Shown: positions 1 through 5,323 of the stretch, one piece after another
Numbering within the stretch: position 1 is the first letter of the stretch
How the letters are laid out: each line of letters starts with the position of its first letter
Position numbers and translations under genes: made by a program
Notes under the pieces: model-generated
Databases searched by the model: none
What the model was told of the DNA's origin: nothing
What the model saw: the letters and a program-made list of their open reading frames with translations, nothing else
Source: an uncultured Oscillospiraceae bacterium
Lineage (GTDB): Bacteria; Bacillota; Clostridia; Oscillospirales; Oscillospiraceae
NCBI GenBank assembly: GCA_934662925.1
Contig: CAKUKL010000068.1
Location: forward strand, 1-7,412
DNA: 7,412 nt
Reading direction: 5' to 3'

Positions 1-408
1 GTGCAGGAGTGCGCCCACCGGCATCTGGACGGGGTGGAGAACGTCCACCTCATCGAGCCGCTGATGGCCGACGAGATGCACAACCTCATGGCCCGCTGCT
101 ATCTGGTGATGACCGACTCCGGTGGCCTTCAGGAGGAGGCCCCCGCACTGGGCAAGCCGGTGCTTGTCCTCCGGCGGGAGACGGAGCGGCCCGAGGCGGT
201 GGCCGCCGGAACGGTGAAGATCGCCGGGACGGAGGAGGACGCCATCCTCGCCATGGCGGAGAAGCTGCTCCGGGACCGGGCGGCCTACGACGCCATGGCT
301 CACGCCGTCAACCCTTACGGGGACGGCCACGCCTGCCGGCGCATCGCGGACGCTATTTTGTATCATTTCGGCCTGCGGCAGCAGCCGCCGGAGCCCTTCG
401 GGGGCTAA
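1..408 (+). CDS. wecB: UDP-N-acetylglucosamine 2-epimerase (non-hydrolysing), C-terminal part, cut by left edge
   Basis: The enzyme interconverts UDP-GlcNAc and UDP-ManNAc in the cytoplasm, supplying ManNAc for wall teichoic acid linkage units or other surface glycans. Only the last 135 codons are present; the family is about 370-380 residues, so roughly the first 240 lie outside the window and the GTG at position 1 is an internal Val codon. Visible family signatures are TDSGGLQEEA (fragment residues 38-47, the UDP-binding loop), TERPEAV (61-67) and NPYGDG (104-109) in the C-terminal helix region. These match the E. coli WecB / Bacillus MnaA C-terminus closely. The fragment ends in TAA after a short Pro/Gly-rich tail (QQPPEPFGG). 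The next gene starts 33 nt downstream on the same strand, so the two may be co-transcribed. The family call is very secure. The symbol could equally be mnaA. Confidence 0.95.
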   Translation: MQECAHRHLDGVENVHLIEPLMADEMHNLMARCYLVMTDSGGLQEEAPALGKPVLVLRRETERPEAVAAGTVKIAGTEEDAILAMAEKLLRDRAAYDAMAHAVNPYGDGHACRRIADAILYHFGLRQQPPEPFGG

Positions 409-424
409 GAACACACAGGCCCGG

Positions 425-433
425 AAAGGGGGG
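425..433 (+). promoter_or_regulatory. Ribosome binding site that decides a TTG start
   Basis: AAAGGGGGG sits 8 nt before the TTG at 442. No ATG or GTG in this frame has comparable support, so this site sets the start of the membrane-anchored protein. Confidence 0.6.
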
Positions 434-441
434 AACGGGAG

Positions 442-1200
442 TTGGACGAAAAAAAGCGCACGCTGCTGGCAGTGGTCATTTCCTGCATCATCCTGCTGGC
501 GGTGGGGTACAGCTTCGGCCTGAACTTCTTCCGTTCCACCCCGGAGATCGTGGTGGCCGATACCAGTACCTCTCCCGGCGTGTCTGCCGGGCCGGATGCC
601 TCCGGAAACGGGGGCGGCATCCCGGTGGAGGTCACCCGGGAGACGGTGCGGAACATCATCGCGGGCATGGAGCGCTACCGCAGCTACAGCCGCGCTCTCA
701 GCATCCGCTACTACTGGGAGAATGGCTCCGGCGCGGTGACGGCGCAGGTCATGGCCGACGGCGGTTGGACCCGGTGCGACGTCACGCTGGCCAGCGGCCT
801 TGTGGAGCACTCCATTCTGGGCGACGGCCACCTCTGGTACTGGTACGACGACAAGGACGACTACCTCCGCGTTCCGGCGGAGGAGGGGCAGGCCGACCTG
901 CTTCAGTATATTCCCACCTATGAGACGGTGCTGGCGCTGGACGACAGCGGCATTCTGGACGCCGGGTACGAGGAAAAGAACGGCGAAGCCTGCATTTATG
1001 TGGAAGCCCGGGGCCAGTTGGAGCAGTATGTAGAGCGCTACTGGGTGTCAGTGACCAGCGGCCTTCTGTGGGCGGCGGAGACGGAGAAAAACGGCGTACT
1101 GGTGTACTCCATGTCCTCCGGCGGCGTGGTCAGCCCCCTCACCGGGGAGACGGCCTTCGTCCTGCCGGACGGCGGCGTCCTTCACACGCCGCAGGGCTGA
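442..1200 (+). CDS. Membrane-anchored exported protein of unknown function (possible LolA-like fold)
   Basis: A 252-residue protein that I do not recognise. The N-terminus is charged (DEKKR), followed by one hydrophobic segment at about residues 8-27. There is no lipobox (Cys15 lies inside the segment), so it is probably an uncleaved signal anchor with the rest outside the cell. A Ser/Gly/Pro-rich linker follows (about 34-64), then a domain of about 185 residues with alternating beta-strand character and many aromatics (WYWYDD around 133-138). The order NIIAGMERYRSYS helix, then strands carrying GDGHLWYWYDD, then SGLLWAAET resembles LolA/LppX-like or anti-sigma C-terminal domains. That is an impression from strand pattern only. 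The TTG start is chosen because an AAAGGGGGG ribosome binding site (425-433) lies 8 nt upstream and the signal anchor begins immediately. It follows wecB by 33 nt. Its last 19 bp overlap the 3' end of a convergent gene and there is no terminator between them. Confidence 0.85.
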   Translation: MDEKKRTLLAVVISCIILLAVGYSFGLNFFRSTPEIVVADTSTSPGVSAGPDASGNGGGIPVEVTRETVRNIIAGMERYRSYSRALSIRYYWENGSGAVTAQVMADGGWTRCDVTLASGLVEHSILGDGHLWYWYDDKDDYLRVPAEEGQADLLQYIPTYETVLALDDSGILDAGYEEKNGEACIYVEARGQLEQYVERYWVSVTSGLLWAAETEKNGVLVYSMSSGGVVSPLTGETAFVLPDGGVLHTPQG

Positions 1201-1511
1201 TCGTCGTCTCCCAGCCCCAGCAGGAGCATGAGCCCCAGCGTGATGACCAGCTCCAGATTGTCCCCTTCCAGAAAGAGAAAAAGGATGATGAGCACCAGCA
1301 GGATGTCCCCGGTGTCCAGCTCCCCCAGATGGAAATTATCCAGAACACCGCGCAGCAGCTGGCTCAGCCCGGCGGTGACGTCCCCCAACGGGGCGGAGGG
1401 CGCGTAGCTTTTCCGGGGTGGGGGAGCGGGAGCCGGGCCGGGCCGCTGGGCTTCCGGCGGCGGAGCCGGACGGCTCTGCTCCGGCTGCTGGTCGAGATAA
1501 CGGTTATACAC
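1182..1511 (-). CDS. Small Pro-rich protein with hydrophobic C-terminal hairpin, third gene of small-protein operon
   Basis: A 109-residue protein of unknown function. The N-terminus YNRYLDQQ is followed by a low-complexity Pro/Ala/Arg-rich linker (about residues 15-45, with PAPPPEAQ and PAPAPPP). Next is an amphipathic stretch (DVTAGLSQLLRGVLDNF, 44-60), and then two hydrophobic segments (about 69-82 and 87-100) separated by the acidic turn LEGDNLEL. The protein ends in an acidic GDDDQPCGV tail. The two segments would fit a membrane hairpin or a hydrophobic pair of helices. From memory, Oscillospiraceae genomes often carry proteins built as YNRYI, Pro-rich linker, then a hydrophobic C-terminus, none with a known function. 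The start is GTG, overlapping the stop of the upstream gene by 8 nt (GTGTATAA), so translation is likely coupled. Its 3' end overlaps the convergent plus-strand gene by 19 bp. Confidence 0.8.
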   Translation of the reverse strand: MYNRYLDQQPEQSRPAPPPEAQRPGPAPAPPPRKSYAPSAPLGDVTAGLSQLLRGVLDNFHLGELDTGDILLVLIILFLFLEGDNLELVITLGLMLLLGLGDDDQPCGV

Positions 1512-1950
1512 CTGCGGCTCCGCCCCCTTTCAGCGCGTCCAGCGCGATCCGGATCACCCGGGACAGCCGGGCGATCTGGACGGCTTTGTCCAGCTTTGCG
1601 TAGCGCCGCTCTTTCACGAAGGGCCGCAGGGCCTGAAGAAGGGCGGCTTTTCCGTCGTCGCCGGACTGGTACTCCTCCATGATCCGGCCCGCCATGGCCA
1701 TCAGCTTCGGGTCCAGCCCGTTCCCGCCGGACAGTCCGCCCAACAGGGCGGAGAGGTCGGGGGCGTTCTGCCCGGACGGCGCGCGCTGCTCCTCCGGGGC
1801 AATTTCCTGCGGTGTTGGAGTGCTTTGCGTCTGCGGCGGGGGAGCGGGGGCGGCGCTGCCGCCGCCCAGCGACTGGGCCAGCGACATGATCTGGCTCATG
1901 GCCTGAGGGTTGCCCAGTATGGCGCTCAGCTTATCCTCCAGTTCGCTCAT
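1504..1950 (-). CDS. Uncharacterised helical protein, second gene of small-protein operon
   Basis: A 148-residue, probably cytoplasmic protein without signal peptide or membrane segment. It has an N-terminal helical segment (residues 1-29, with LGNPQAMSQIMSLAQSLGG at 12-30) and a Pro/Gln/Thr-rich linker (about 34-62). A short Leu/Gly segment (APDLSALLGGLSGG, 63-76) follows, then a helical C-terminal domain (about 80-142) with DDGKAALLQALRPFVKERRYAKLDKAV, rich in Arg and Lys. The signature K-A-A-L-L-x-A-L-R-P-F/H ... D-K/R-A-V/I is one I associate with an uncharacterised protein family common in Oscillospirales. The NPxxM element superficially recalls STI1-type helical motifs, but I would not call homology. 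The ATG is supported by GGGGAGGG 8 nt upstream. It starts 21 nt after the first gene of the operon and overlaps the third by 8 nt. Confidence 0.85.
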   Translation of the reverse strand: MSELEDKLSAILGNPQAMSQIMSLAQSLGGGSAAPAPPPQTQSTPTPQEIAPEEQRAPSGQNAPDLSALLGGLSGGNGLDPKLMAMAGRIMEEYQSGDDGKAALLQALRPFVKERRYAKLDKAVQIARLSRVIRIALDALKGGGAAGV

Positions 1951-1971
1951 GGGCGATCCCTCCCCGTGCCG

Positions 1972-2235
1972 CTATTGCAGCGACTGCTTTGTTTTCTGGA
2001 TGAGCTTCTGCCCCTCCGGGTCCCGCATAAGCCGCTGGATGGCGCTGACCAGTCCGGACGCGTCCCCCTGCGCCGCCCGGTTGGCGGCCTGTTCCAGATC
2101 GCCGCCCGCGCTGCGGCTGAGCAGCTCGAACAGCCGCTGGGTCTCGGGGCTGTCCCGCAGGCGCTCCAGTCTGGCCTGATCCTGTAGGAGTTTGGAGGTC
2201 TGCTCGCTCTGGAGCATTTCCTGAAAATTAGGCAT
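1972..2235 (-). CDS. Uncharacterised small helical protein, first gene of small-protein operon
   Basis: An 87-residue, Gln/Arg/Leu-rich soluble protein predicted to be nearly all helix. It has no Cys, no membrane segment and no signal peptide. Features include an N-terminal helix (FQEMLQSEQTSKLLQDQARLERL, 4-26) and SPETQRLFELLSRSAGGDLEQAANRAAQGDASGLVSAIQRLM (29-70). The C-terminal part contains RDPEGQKLIQK (71-81). The recurrent SPETQ..., GD... and DPEG... helix caps suggest a small helical bundle. Its DPEGQKLI and the NPQAMSQI of the next gene's protein are similar helix-start motifs, so the two proteins may be distant relatives; this is inference. The ATG start has an AGGAGG 7-8 nt upstream. 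It reads away from the phosphodiesterase gene across a 59-nt divergent gap holding a TATACT -10-like box. Function unknown. Confidence 0.82.
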   Translation of the reverse strand: MPNFQEMLQSEQTSKLLQDQARLERLRDSPETQRLFELLSRSAGGDLEQAANRAAQGDASGLVSAIQRLMRDPEGQKLIQKTKQSLQ

Positions 2236-2294
2236 ATGGATCCCTCCTGTCTGGTTTACTCCAGTATATGCGGAGGGATGAGGTTGGTGACTGT
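2236..2294. promoter_or_regulatory. Divergent intergenic region with minus-strand -10-like box
   Basis: This 59-nt gap separates the leftward small-protein operon from the rightward phosphodiesterase-coaX pair. On the minus strand it holds TATACT (2268-2263), about 20 nt before the start codon region, and the AGGAGG site at 2244-2249. The 17-nt-spaced -35 position (GTCACC) is a poor sigma-A match, so another sigma factor or an activator is possible. For the plus strand I see no convincing promoter. GAGG at 2280-2283 is the likely ribosome binding site for the ATG at 2295. Confidence 0.4.
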
Positions 2295-2768
2295 ATGAAA
2301 CTGTTATTGCTGTCCGATTCCCATGGGCGTCTGGCGAACCTGCTGGACGCCGTGGACCGGGAGGAGCCGGACGCGTTGTTCCATCTGGGCGACCTGTGCG
2401 AGGACGCGGAGGATCTGGCCGCGGCGTATCCGGAGCTTCCGGTGACCATGGTGGCCGGAAACTGCGACGGCTGGGGCGCTTCCGCCCCCGGCGAGACGGA
2501 GGTCACGGTGGAGGGCGTGCGGTTTTTCCTCACCCACGGCCATCTCTACCGGGTCAAGCAGGGGCTGGGGCCGCTGCGCAATGAGGGCCTTGCCAGGGGC
2601 GCGGACGTGGTGTGCTTTGGGCACACCCACGTGCCGGTGGTGGAGGAGGACTCCGGCGGGCTGTGGCTCGTCAACCCGGGCACGGCCGGCGGGATCGGGA
2701 ACCGAGCCACCTACGGGGTGGTCATCATAGAGCGCGGACAGAAGTCCGTGGAGATCAAGGAGCTGTGA
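2295..2768 (+). CDS. YfcE/MJ0936-family metallophosphoesterase
   Basis: A 157-residue cytoplasmic phosphodiesterase of the calcineurin-like, binuclear metal superfamily. All metal-binding motifs are present: SDSHG (residues 7-11), HLGD (30-33), GNCD (55-58), THGH (80-83) and GHTH (109-112), followed by the family's NPGT (127-130). Studied relatives (E. coli YfcE, M. jannaschii MJ0936) hydrolyse model phosphodiesters; the natural substrate is not settled. I use the ATG at 2295 because MKLLLLSDSHG is the standard family start and GAGG lies 11 nt upstream. An in-frame ATG at 2268 would add nine residues and has no ribosome binding site. The TGA stop lies 5 nt before the coaX ATG, and within 4 nt of an alternative coaX GTG, so the two genes form a tight operon. 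In many Firmicutes a gene of this family sits beside an XTP pyrophosphatase; here the partner is coaX. No symbol is given because yfcE orthology is not certain. Confidence 0.93.
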   Translation: MKLLLLSDSHGRLANLLDAVDREEPDALFHLGDLCEDAEDLAAAYPELPVTMVAGNCDGWGASAPGETEVTVEGVRFFLTHGHLYRVKQGLGPLRNEGLARGADVVCFGHTHVPVVEEDSGGLWLVNPGTAGGIGNRATYGVVIIERGQKSVEIKEL

Positions 2769-2773
2769 GCAAA

Positions 2774-3547
2774 ATGCTGCTGGCAATCGATGTGGGCAAT
2801 ACCAATATGGAGTTCGGCGTGTACGACGGGGACAAGCTGCTGGGCTCCTTCCGGATGATGACAAAGAACAACGCCACCTCGGACGAGATCGGCCTGCTGG
2901 CCTGTCAGTACTTCGAGCGCTTCGGCATTGACCGGACGGCCATCGAGGCGGTGATGGTGGCCTCGGTGGTGCCGCAGGTCATGTATACCCTCAGCGCCGC
3001 CATGGTGAAGTATCTGGGCCTGACGCCCATCGTGGTGGACGTGGACGTTCCCTCCGGGCTGAGCTACGGCCCGCTGGTGACGGACGAGCGGCTGGGCGCC
3101 GACCGGGCGGTGGCCTGCGTGGCGGCCATGAAGAAGTACGGCCGCCCCCTCATCGTGCTGGACTTCGGCACCGCTACCACCGTGGACGCGGTGAGTGCCG
3201 ACGGCGTTTACATGGGCGGCTGCATCTCCGCCGGTCTGCGGGTGACCATGGACGCGCTGGCGTCTAACGCCGCCATGCTGCCCAATGTGGAGCTGAACAA
3301 GCCGGAAAAGGTGCTGAACTTCACCGCCGTGGGCCATATTCAGGCGGGCGTCGTGGGCGGATACGTGGGCGCCATGGAATACCTGATCCGGCAGGCGAAG
3401 AAAGAGCTGGGCTGCCCGGACGTCAGGGTGGTGGCCACCGGCGGCCTTGCCCGGCTCATCACGAAGCACACCGGCCTCATCAACATCGTGGACGGCGAGC
3501 TGATCCTCGACGGCTTGCGGATGATCTGGGAGGATTCCCGGAAGTAA
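2774..3547 (+). CDS. coaX: Type III pantothenate kinase
   Basis: This enzyme phosphorylates pantothenate with ATP, the first committed step of coenzyme A synthesis, in the cytoplasm. The 257-residue length is normal for CoaX. Motifs in order are the N-terminal phosphate loop DVGNTN (residues 6-11), SYGPLVTDERLGADR (97-111, with the Asp110 expected to be the catalytic base), the second ATPase-fold motif DFGTATTVD (130-138), GGCISAG (148-154) and the adenosine-site ATGGLA (221-226). This is the ASKHA fold. Type III kinases are insensitive to CoA feedback and often need a monovalent cation. The ATG at 2774 gives the canonical MLLAIDVGNTN start and has AAGGAG 11 nt upstream. A GTG at 2765 would add VSK and overlap the previous stop by 4 nt but would leave only 2 nt to that site. 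The gene is followed by a strong terminator. No birA or tRNA-dihydrouridine synthase gene, frequent coaX neighbours elsewhere, is adjacent. Confidence 0.97.
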   Translation: MLLAIDVGNTNMEFGVYDGDKLLGSFRMMTKNNATSDEIGLLACQYFERFGIDRTAIEAVMVASVVPQVMYTLSAAMVKYLGLTPIVVDVDVPSGLSYGPLVTDERLGADRAVACVAAMKKYGRPLIVLDFGTATTVDAVSADGVYMGGCISAGLRVTMDALASNAAMLPNVELNKPEKVLNFTAVGHIQAGVVGGYVGAMEYLIRQAKKELGCPDVRVVATGGLARLITKHTGLINIVDGELILDGLRMIWEDSRK

Positions 3548-3558
3548 TGCGGTATGTC

Positions 3559-3596
3559 AAAAATCCCCCTGCGGGCACGCCCGCAGGGGGATTTTT
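3559..3596. terminator. Strong bidirectional intrinsic terminator
   Basis: A perfect 17-bp inverted repeat, AAAAATCCCCCTGCGGG (3559-3575) and its complement (3580-3596), flanks a 4-nt CACG loop. The A and T runs give a U-tract on both strands. It lies 11 nt after the coaX stop and 9 nt before the convergent thioesterase stop, so it serves both genes. Confidence 0.95.
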
Positions 3597-3605
3597 CGTT
3601 TCTTC

Positions 3606-3998
3606 TCAGCGCTCCAGCTTGGCCTGCGTCTTGGCCAGAAACTTCGCCGGCTTGATGATAAAGCGCTCATGGGTGCCCCGGCCGATCTCACCGGCCTCGT
3701 CGTAGGCGGCCACGCTGAAGGTGATCTTCTTGCCGTCCACGGCGGTGACTTCGGCCTCGGCCCAGACCTTCATGCCGATGGGAGTGGCGGAGGAGTGGGC
3801 CACGTCCAGATGGGTGCCCACGGAGCCCTCGTCCTCGGCCAGATAGGGCACAAGGCAGGTGGACGCGGCGTTTTCCATCAGGGCGATCATATACGGGGTG
3901 GCGAACACGGGCACAAGGCCGGAGCCGACAGCGTCGGCGGTGTTCTGGTTGGTGACAACGGTGTCGGCGCGGCCCTTAAGGCCAACTTCGATAGACAT
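3606..3998 (-). CDS. FlK-like hotdog-fold thioesterase
   Basis: A 130-residue protein of the hotdog thioesterase superfamily, closest in signature to the FlK (fluoroacetyl-CoA thioesterase) group, with FATPYMIALMENAA (residues 32-45) and GTHLDVAHSSATPIG (61-75). Thr34, Glu42 and His68 have the same spacing (8 and 26 residues) as the FlK triad Thr42/Glu50/His76, so hydrolysis of a short acyl-CoA is likely. Many anaerobes encode such proteins without any link to fluoroacetate, and the true substrate is unknown. It is probably cytoplasmic and a dimer. The ATG at 3998 is chosen because an AGGAGG (4007-4012) lies 8 nt upstream and MSIEVGLKG fits the family start. A TTG at 4064 would add 22 residues, but that stretch overlaps the promoter and that site. 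The gene is monocistronic: it has its own promoter upstream and shares the terminator at 3559-3596. Confidence 0.9.
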   Translation of the reverse strand: MSIEVGLKGRADTVVTNQNTADAVGSGLVPVFATPYMIALMENAASTCLVPYLAEDEGSVGTHLDVAHSSATPIGMKVWAEAEVTAVDGKKITFSVAAYDEAGEIGRGTHERFIIKPAKFLAKTQAKLER

Positions 3999-4006
3999 AC
4001 GGATTT

Positions 4007-4012
4007 CCTCCT
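4007..4012 (-). promoter_or_regulatory. Ribosome binding site fixing the thioesterase start
   Basis: A full AGGAGG on the minus strand lies 8 nt before the ATG at 3998. It rules out the longer reading frame starting at 4064. Confidence 0.85.
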
Positions 4013-4035
4013 GAAATGGTAGAGTTTGTGGTCTC

Positions 4036-4064
4036 AGTATATACGGAAACGGGGATTTTGGCAA
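4036..4064 (-). promoter_or_regulatory. Sigma-A type promoter of the thioesterase gene
   Basis: Minus strand: -35 TTGCCA (4064-4059), a 17-nt spacer, and -10 TATACT (4041-4036). Transcription should begin near 4029, giving a leader of about 30 nt that carries AGGAGG at 4012-4007. The -35 box directly follows the U-tract of the upstream terminator. Confidence 0.8.
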
Positions 4065-4096
4065 GAAAAAAGAGACGCCAAAGCGCCCCTTTTTTC
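4065..4096 (-). terminator. Intrinsic terminator of the pot operon
   Basis: On the minus strand GAAAAAAG (4096-4089) pairs with CTTTTTTC (4072-4065). The inner GGGCGC / GCGTCT arm pairs with two G-U wobbles around a 4-nt TTTG loop, and the six-T run lies in the descending arm. On the plus strand the same wobbles become A-C mismatches, so the hairpin favours the leftward transcript. It lies 76 nt past the potD stop. Confidence 0.75.
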
Positions 4097-4172
4097 GTTG
4101 ATAATTTGTTTTGTGAGTCTGGTGCTTGCTGGATTCACGCCTCGCCTGTTCGCGACGGCTCGGACGCTATAT

Positions 4173-5309
4173 TCAGATCCCCAACTCGATCCACAGATCG
4201 TTATACAGCGTGCGGGTCTCGGCAGGGAGGACCACGTACTCCTCGCAGCGGTCAAGGACCTCCTGCGGGGCGGCCATGATCTGGTACAGCTCTTCGTCCA
4301 GCGGCTCGCCGTAGGTCTCCTCATAATAGGCGGGGTACTGCTCCAGCGCCTCGGTGTTGGGGGAGGCGTACCAGATGTAGTCCATGTTCTTCAGGTTGGC
4401 CTCGGTGGAGGCGATGAAGTTGATCCACTCGTGGGCCTCGTCCACGTTCTGGGCGTTCTTGAGGACGCACATGGCGTCCACGAACCAGTTGGAGCCTTCC
4501 TCGGGCACCACATAGGCCAGATCCTCGTTGTTCTCCAGCATGGTCAGGTAGTCGCCGGCATAGTAGGTGGCCACGGCGGCGTTGCCCTGCTCCATCTTCT
4601 GGAACACCTCGTCCATGACCTTGCCCTGATACACGCCCCGGGCGTTGGCGTCGGCGATGAGCTGATAGGCCTCGCGGATCTCGTTTTCGTCGGTGGTGTT
4701 GACGGAGTAGCCCAGATACAGCAGAGCCAGACCGAAAGCGTCCCGGGAGTTGTTGATGAGCAGGACGTTCCCGGCGTTGGCGTCGTCAAACATGGCGCTC
4801 CAGCTGGTGATGGGGCCGTCCACCATGGTGGTGTTGTAGATGATGCCCAGCGTGCCCCAGGTGTAGGGAACGGTGTACTTGTTCTCCGGGTCGTAGGACA
4901 GGTTCTTGAACCGGTCGTCGATCTTGGAGAAGTTGGGGATCTTGCTGTAGTCCAGCTCGGCCAGCATATCCTCTTCGATAAGCTGGGAGATCATATAATC
5001 AGAGGGGACGATGACGTCGTAGTTGGCGCCGCCGTTTTTCAGCAGAGAGTACAGGGATTCGTTGCTCTCAGAGGTCTGGTAGTTGACCTTGATGCCGGTC
5101 TTCTCCTCAAATTCGTCGATCAGGTCGGTGTCGATATACTCGCCCCAGCTGCACACGTTGACGACCCGCTTGCCGCCTGTGCTGCTGCTGTTTTGACCAT
5201 TCGGATCGCCGTTTGCGGTATTGCCGCCGTTGTTGTCCATGGCGCACCCGGACAGGAACAGGCCCAGCGCCATCACGCAGGCGAGGGTCAAGGCAGTGAT
5301 TTTCTTCAA
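4173..5309 (-). CDS. potD: Spermidine/putrescine-binding lipoprotein of the polyamine ABC transporter
   Basis: This extracellular solute-binding protein, anchored in the membrane by lipid, captures polyamines and delivers them to PotBC. It has 378 residues: a signal peptide with lipobox LSGC (Cys22), an Asn/Gly/Ser-rich tether (23-46), then the two-lobed binding domain. Conserved with E. coli PotD (aligned from memory) are CSWGEY (53-58), the SNESLYSLL region (82-90), VPSDYM (101-106), VPYTWGT (147-153), LGYSVNTTD (199-207) and the EGSNWFVDAM region (271-280, with the ligand-contacting Asp at 278). Two acidic ligand positions of E. coli PotD (Asp168, Glu171) appear as Asn187 and Asp190, and Trp255 as Phe276, so specificity may differ. 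The start is TTG, set by GGAGG (5319-5323) 9 nt upstream; the nearby ATG at about 5317 runs into a stop after three codons. It is the last gene of the operon, 70 nt after potC. Substrate identity is family-based. Confidence 0.95.
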   Translation of the reverse strand: MKKITALTLACVMALGLFLSGCAMDNNGGNTANGDPNGQNSSSTGGKRVVNVCSWGEYIDTDLIDEFEEKTGIKVNYQTSESNESLYSLLKNGGANYDVIVPSDYMISQLIEEDMLAELDYSKIPNFSKIDDRFKNLSYDPENKYTVPYTWGTLGIIYNTTMVDGPITSWSAMFDDANAGNVLLINNSRDAFGLALLYLGYSVNTTDENEIREAYQLIADANARGVYQGKVMDEVFQKMEQGNAAVATYYAGDYLTMLENNEDLAYVVPEEGSNWFVDAMCVLKNAQNVDEAHEWINFIASTEANLKNMDYIWYASPNTEALEQYPAYYEETYGEPLDEELYQIMAAPQEVLDRCEEYVVLPAETRTLYNDLWIELGI

Positions 5310-5318
5310 TTGATCATT

Positions 5319-5323
5319 CCTCC
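5319..5323 (-). promoter_or_regulatory. Ribosome binding site deciding the TTG start of potD
   Basis: GGAGG on the minus strand lies 9 nt before TTG at 5309. An ATG lies only about 1 nt from it, is out of frame and stops after three codons, so the TTG is used. Confidence 0.7.

Noticed and set aside
1..408. Reading the GTG at position 1 as a genuine start
   Set aside because: The product would begin in the middle of the epimerase C-terminal domain. It is an internal Val codon of a gene cut by the window edge.
9..923. A 304-codon plus-strand frame across wecB and the exported-protein gene
   Set aside because: Arg/Gly/Pro-rich shadow crossing the boundary of two better-supported genes in another frame.
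2236..2294. A sporulation sigma factor promoter (sigma-E or sigma-K like CATATACT) for the small-protein operon
   Set aside because: The -10 partly resembles such consensus sequences but the -35 match is too weak to claim without transcript data.
2711..3469. A 252-codon minus-strand frame antisense to coaX
   Set aside because: His/Gly/Val-rich shadow of a certain coaX gene, with no ribosome binding site or family features.
4113..4138. Imperfect hairpin GTGAGTC / GATTCAC just downstream of potD
   Set aside because: On the minus strand, where potD is transcribed, one pair becomes an A-C mismatch and no T-run follows. The hairpin at 4065-4096 is the better terminator.
4097..4172. A possible small RNA or short gene between potD and its terminator
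   Set aside because: No open frame with a ribosome binding site and no convincing promoter is visible; it reads as a plain 3' untranslated region.
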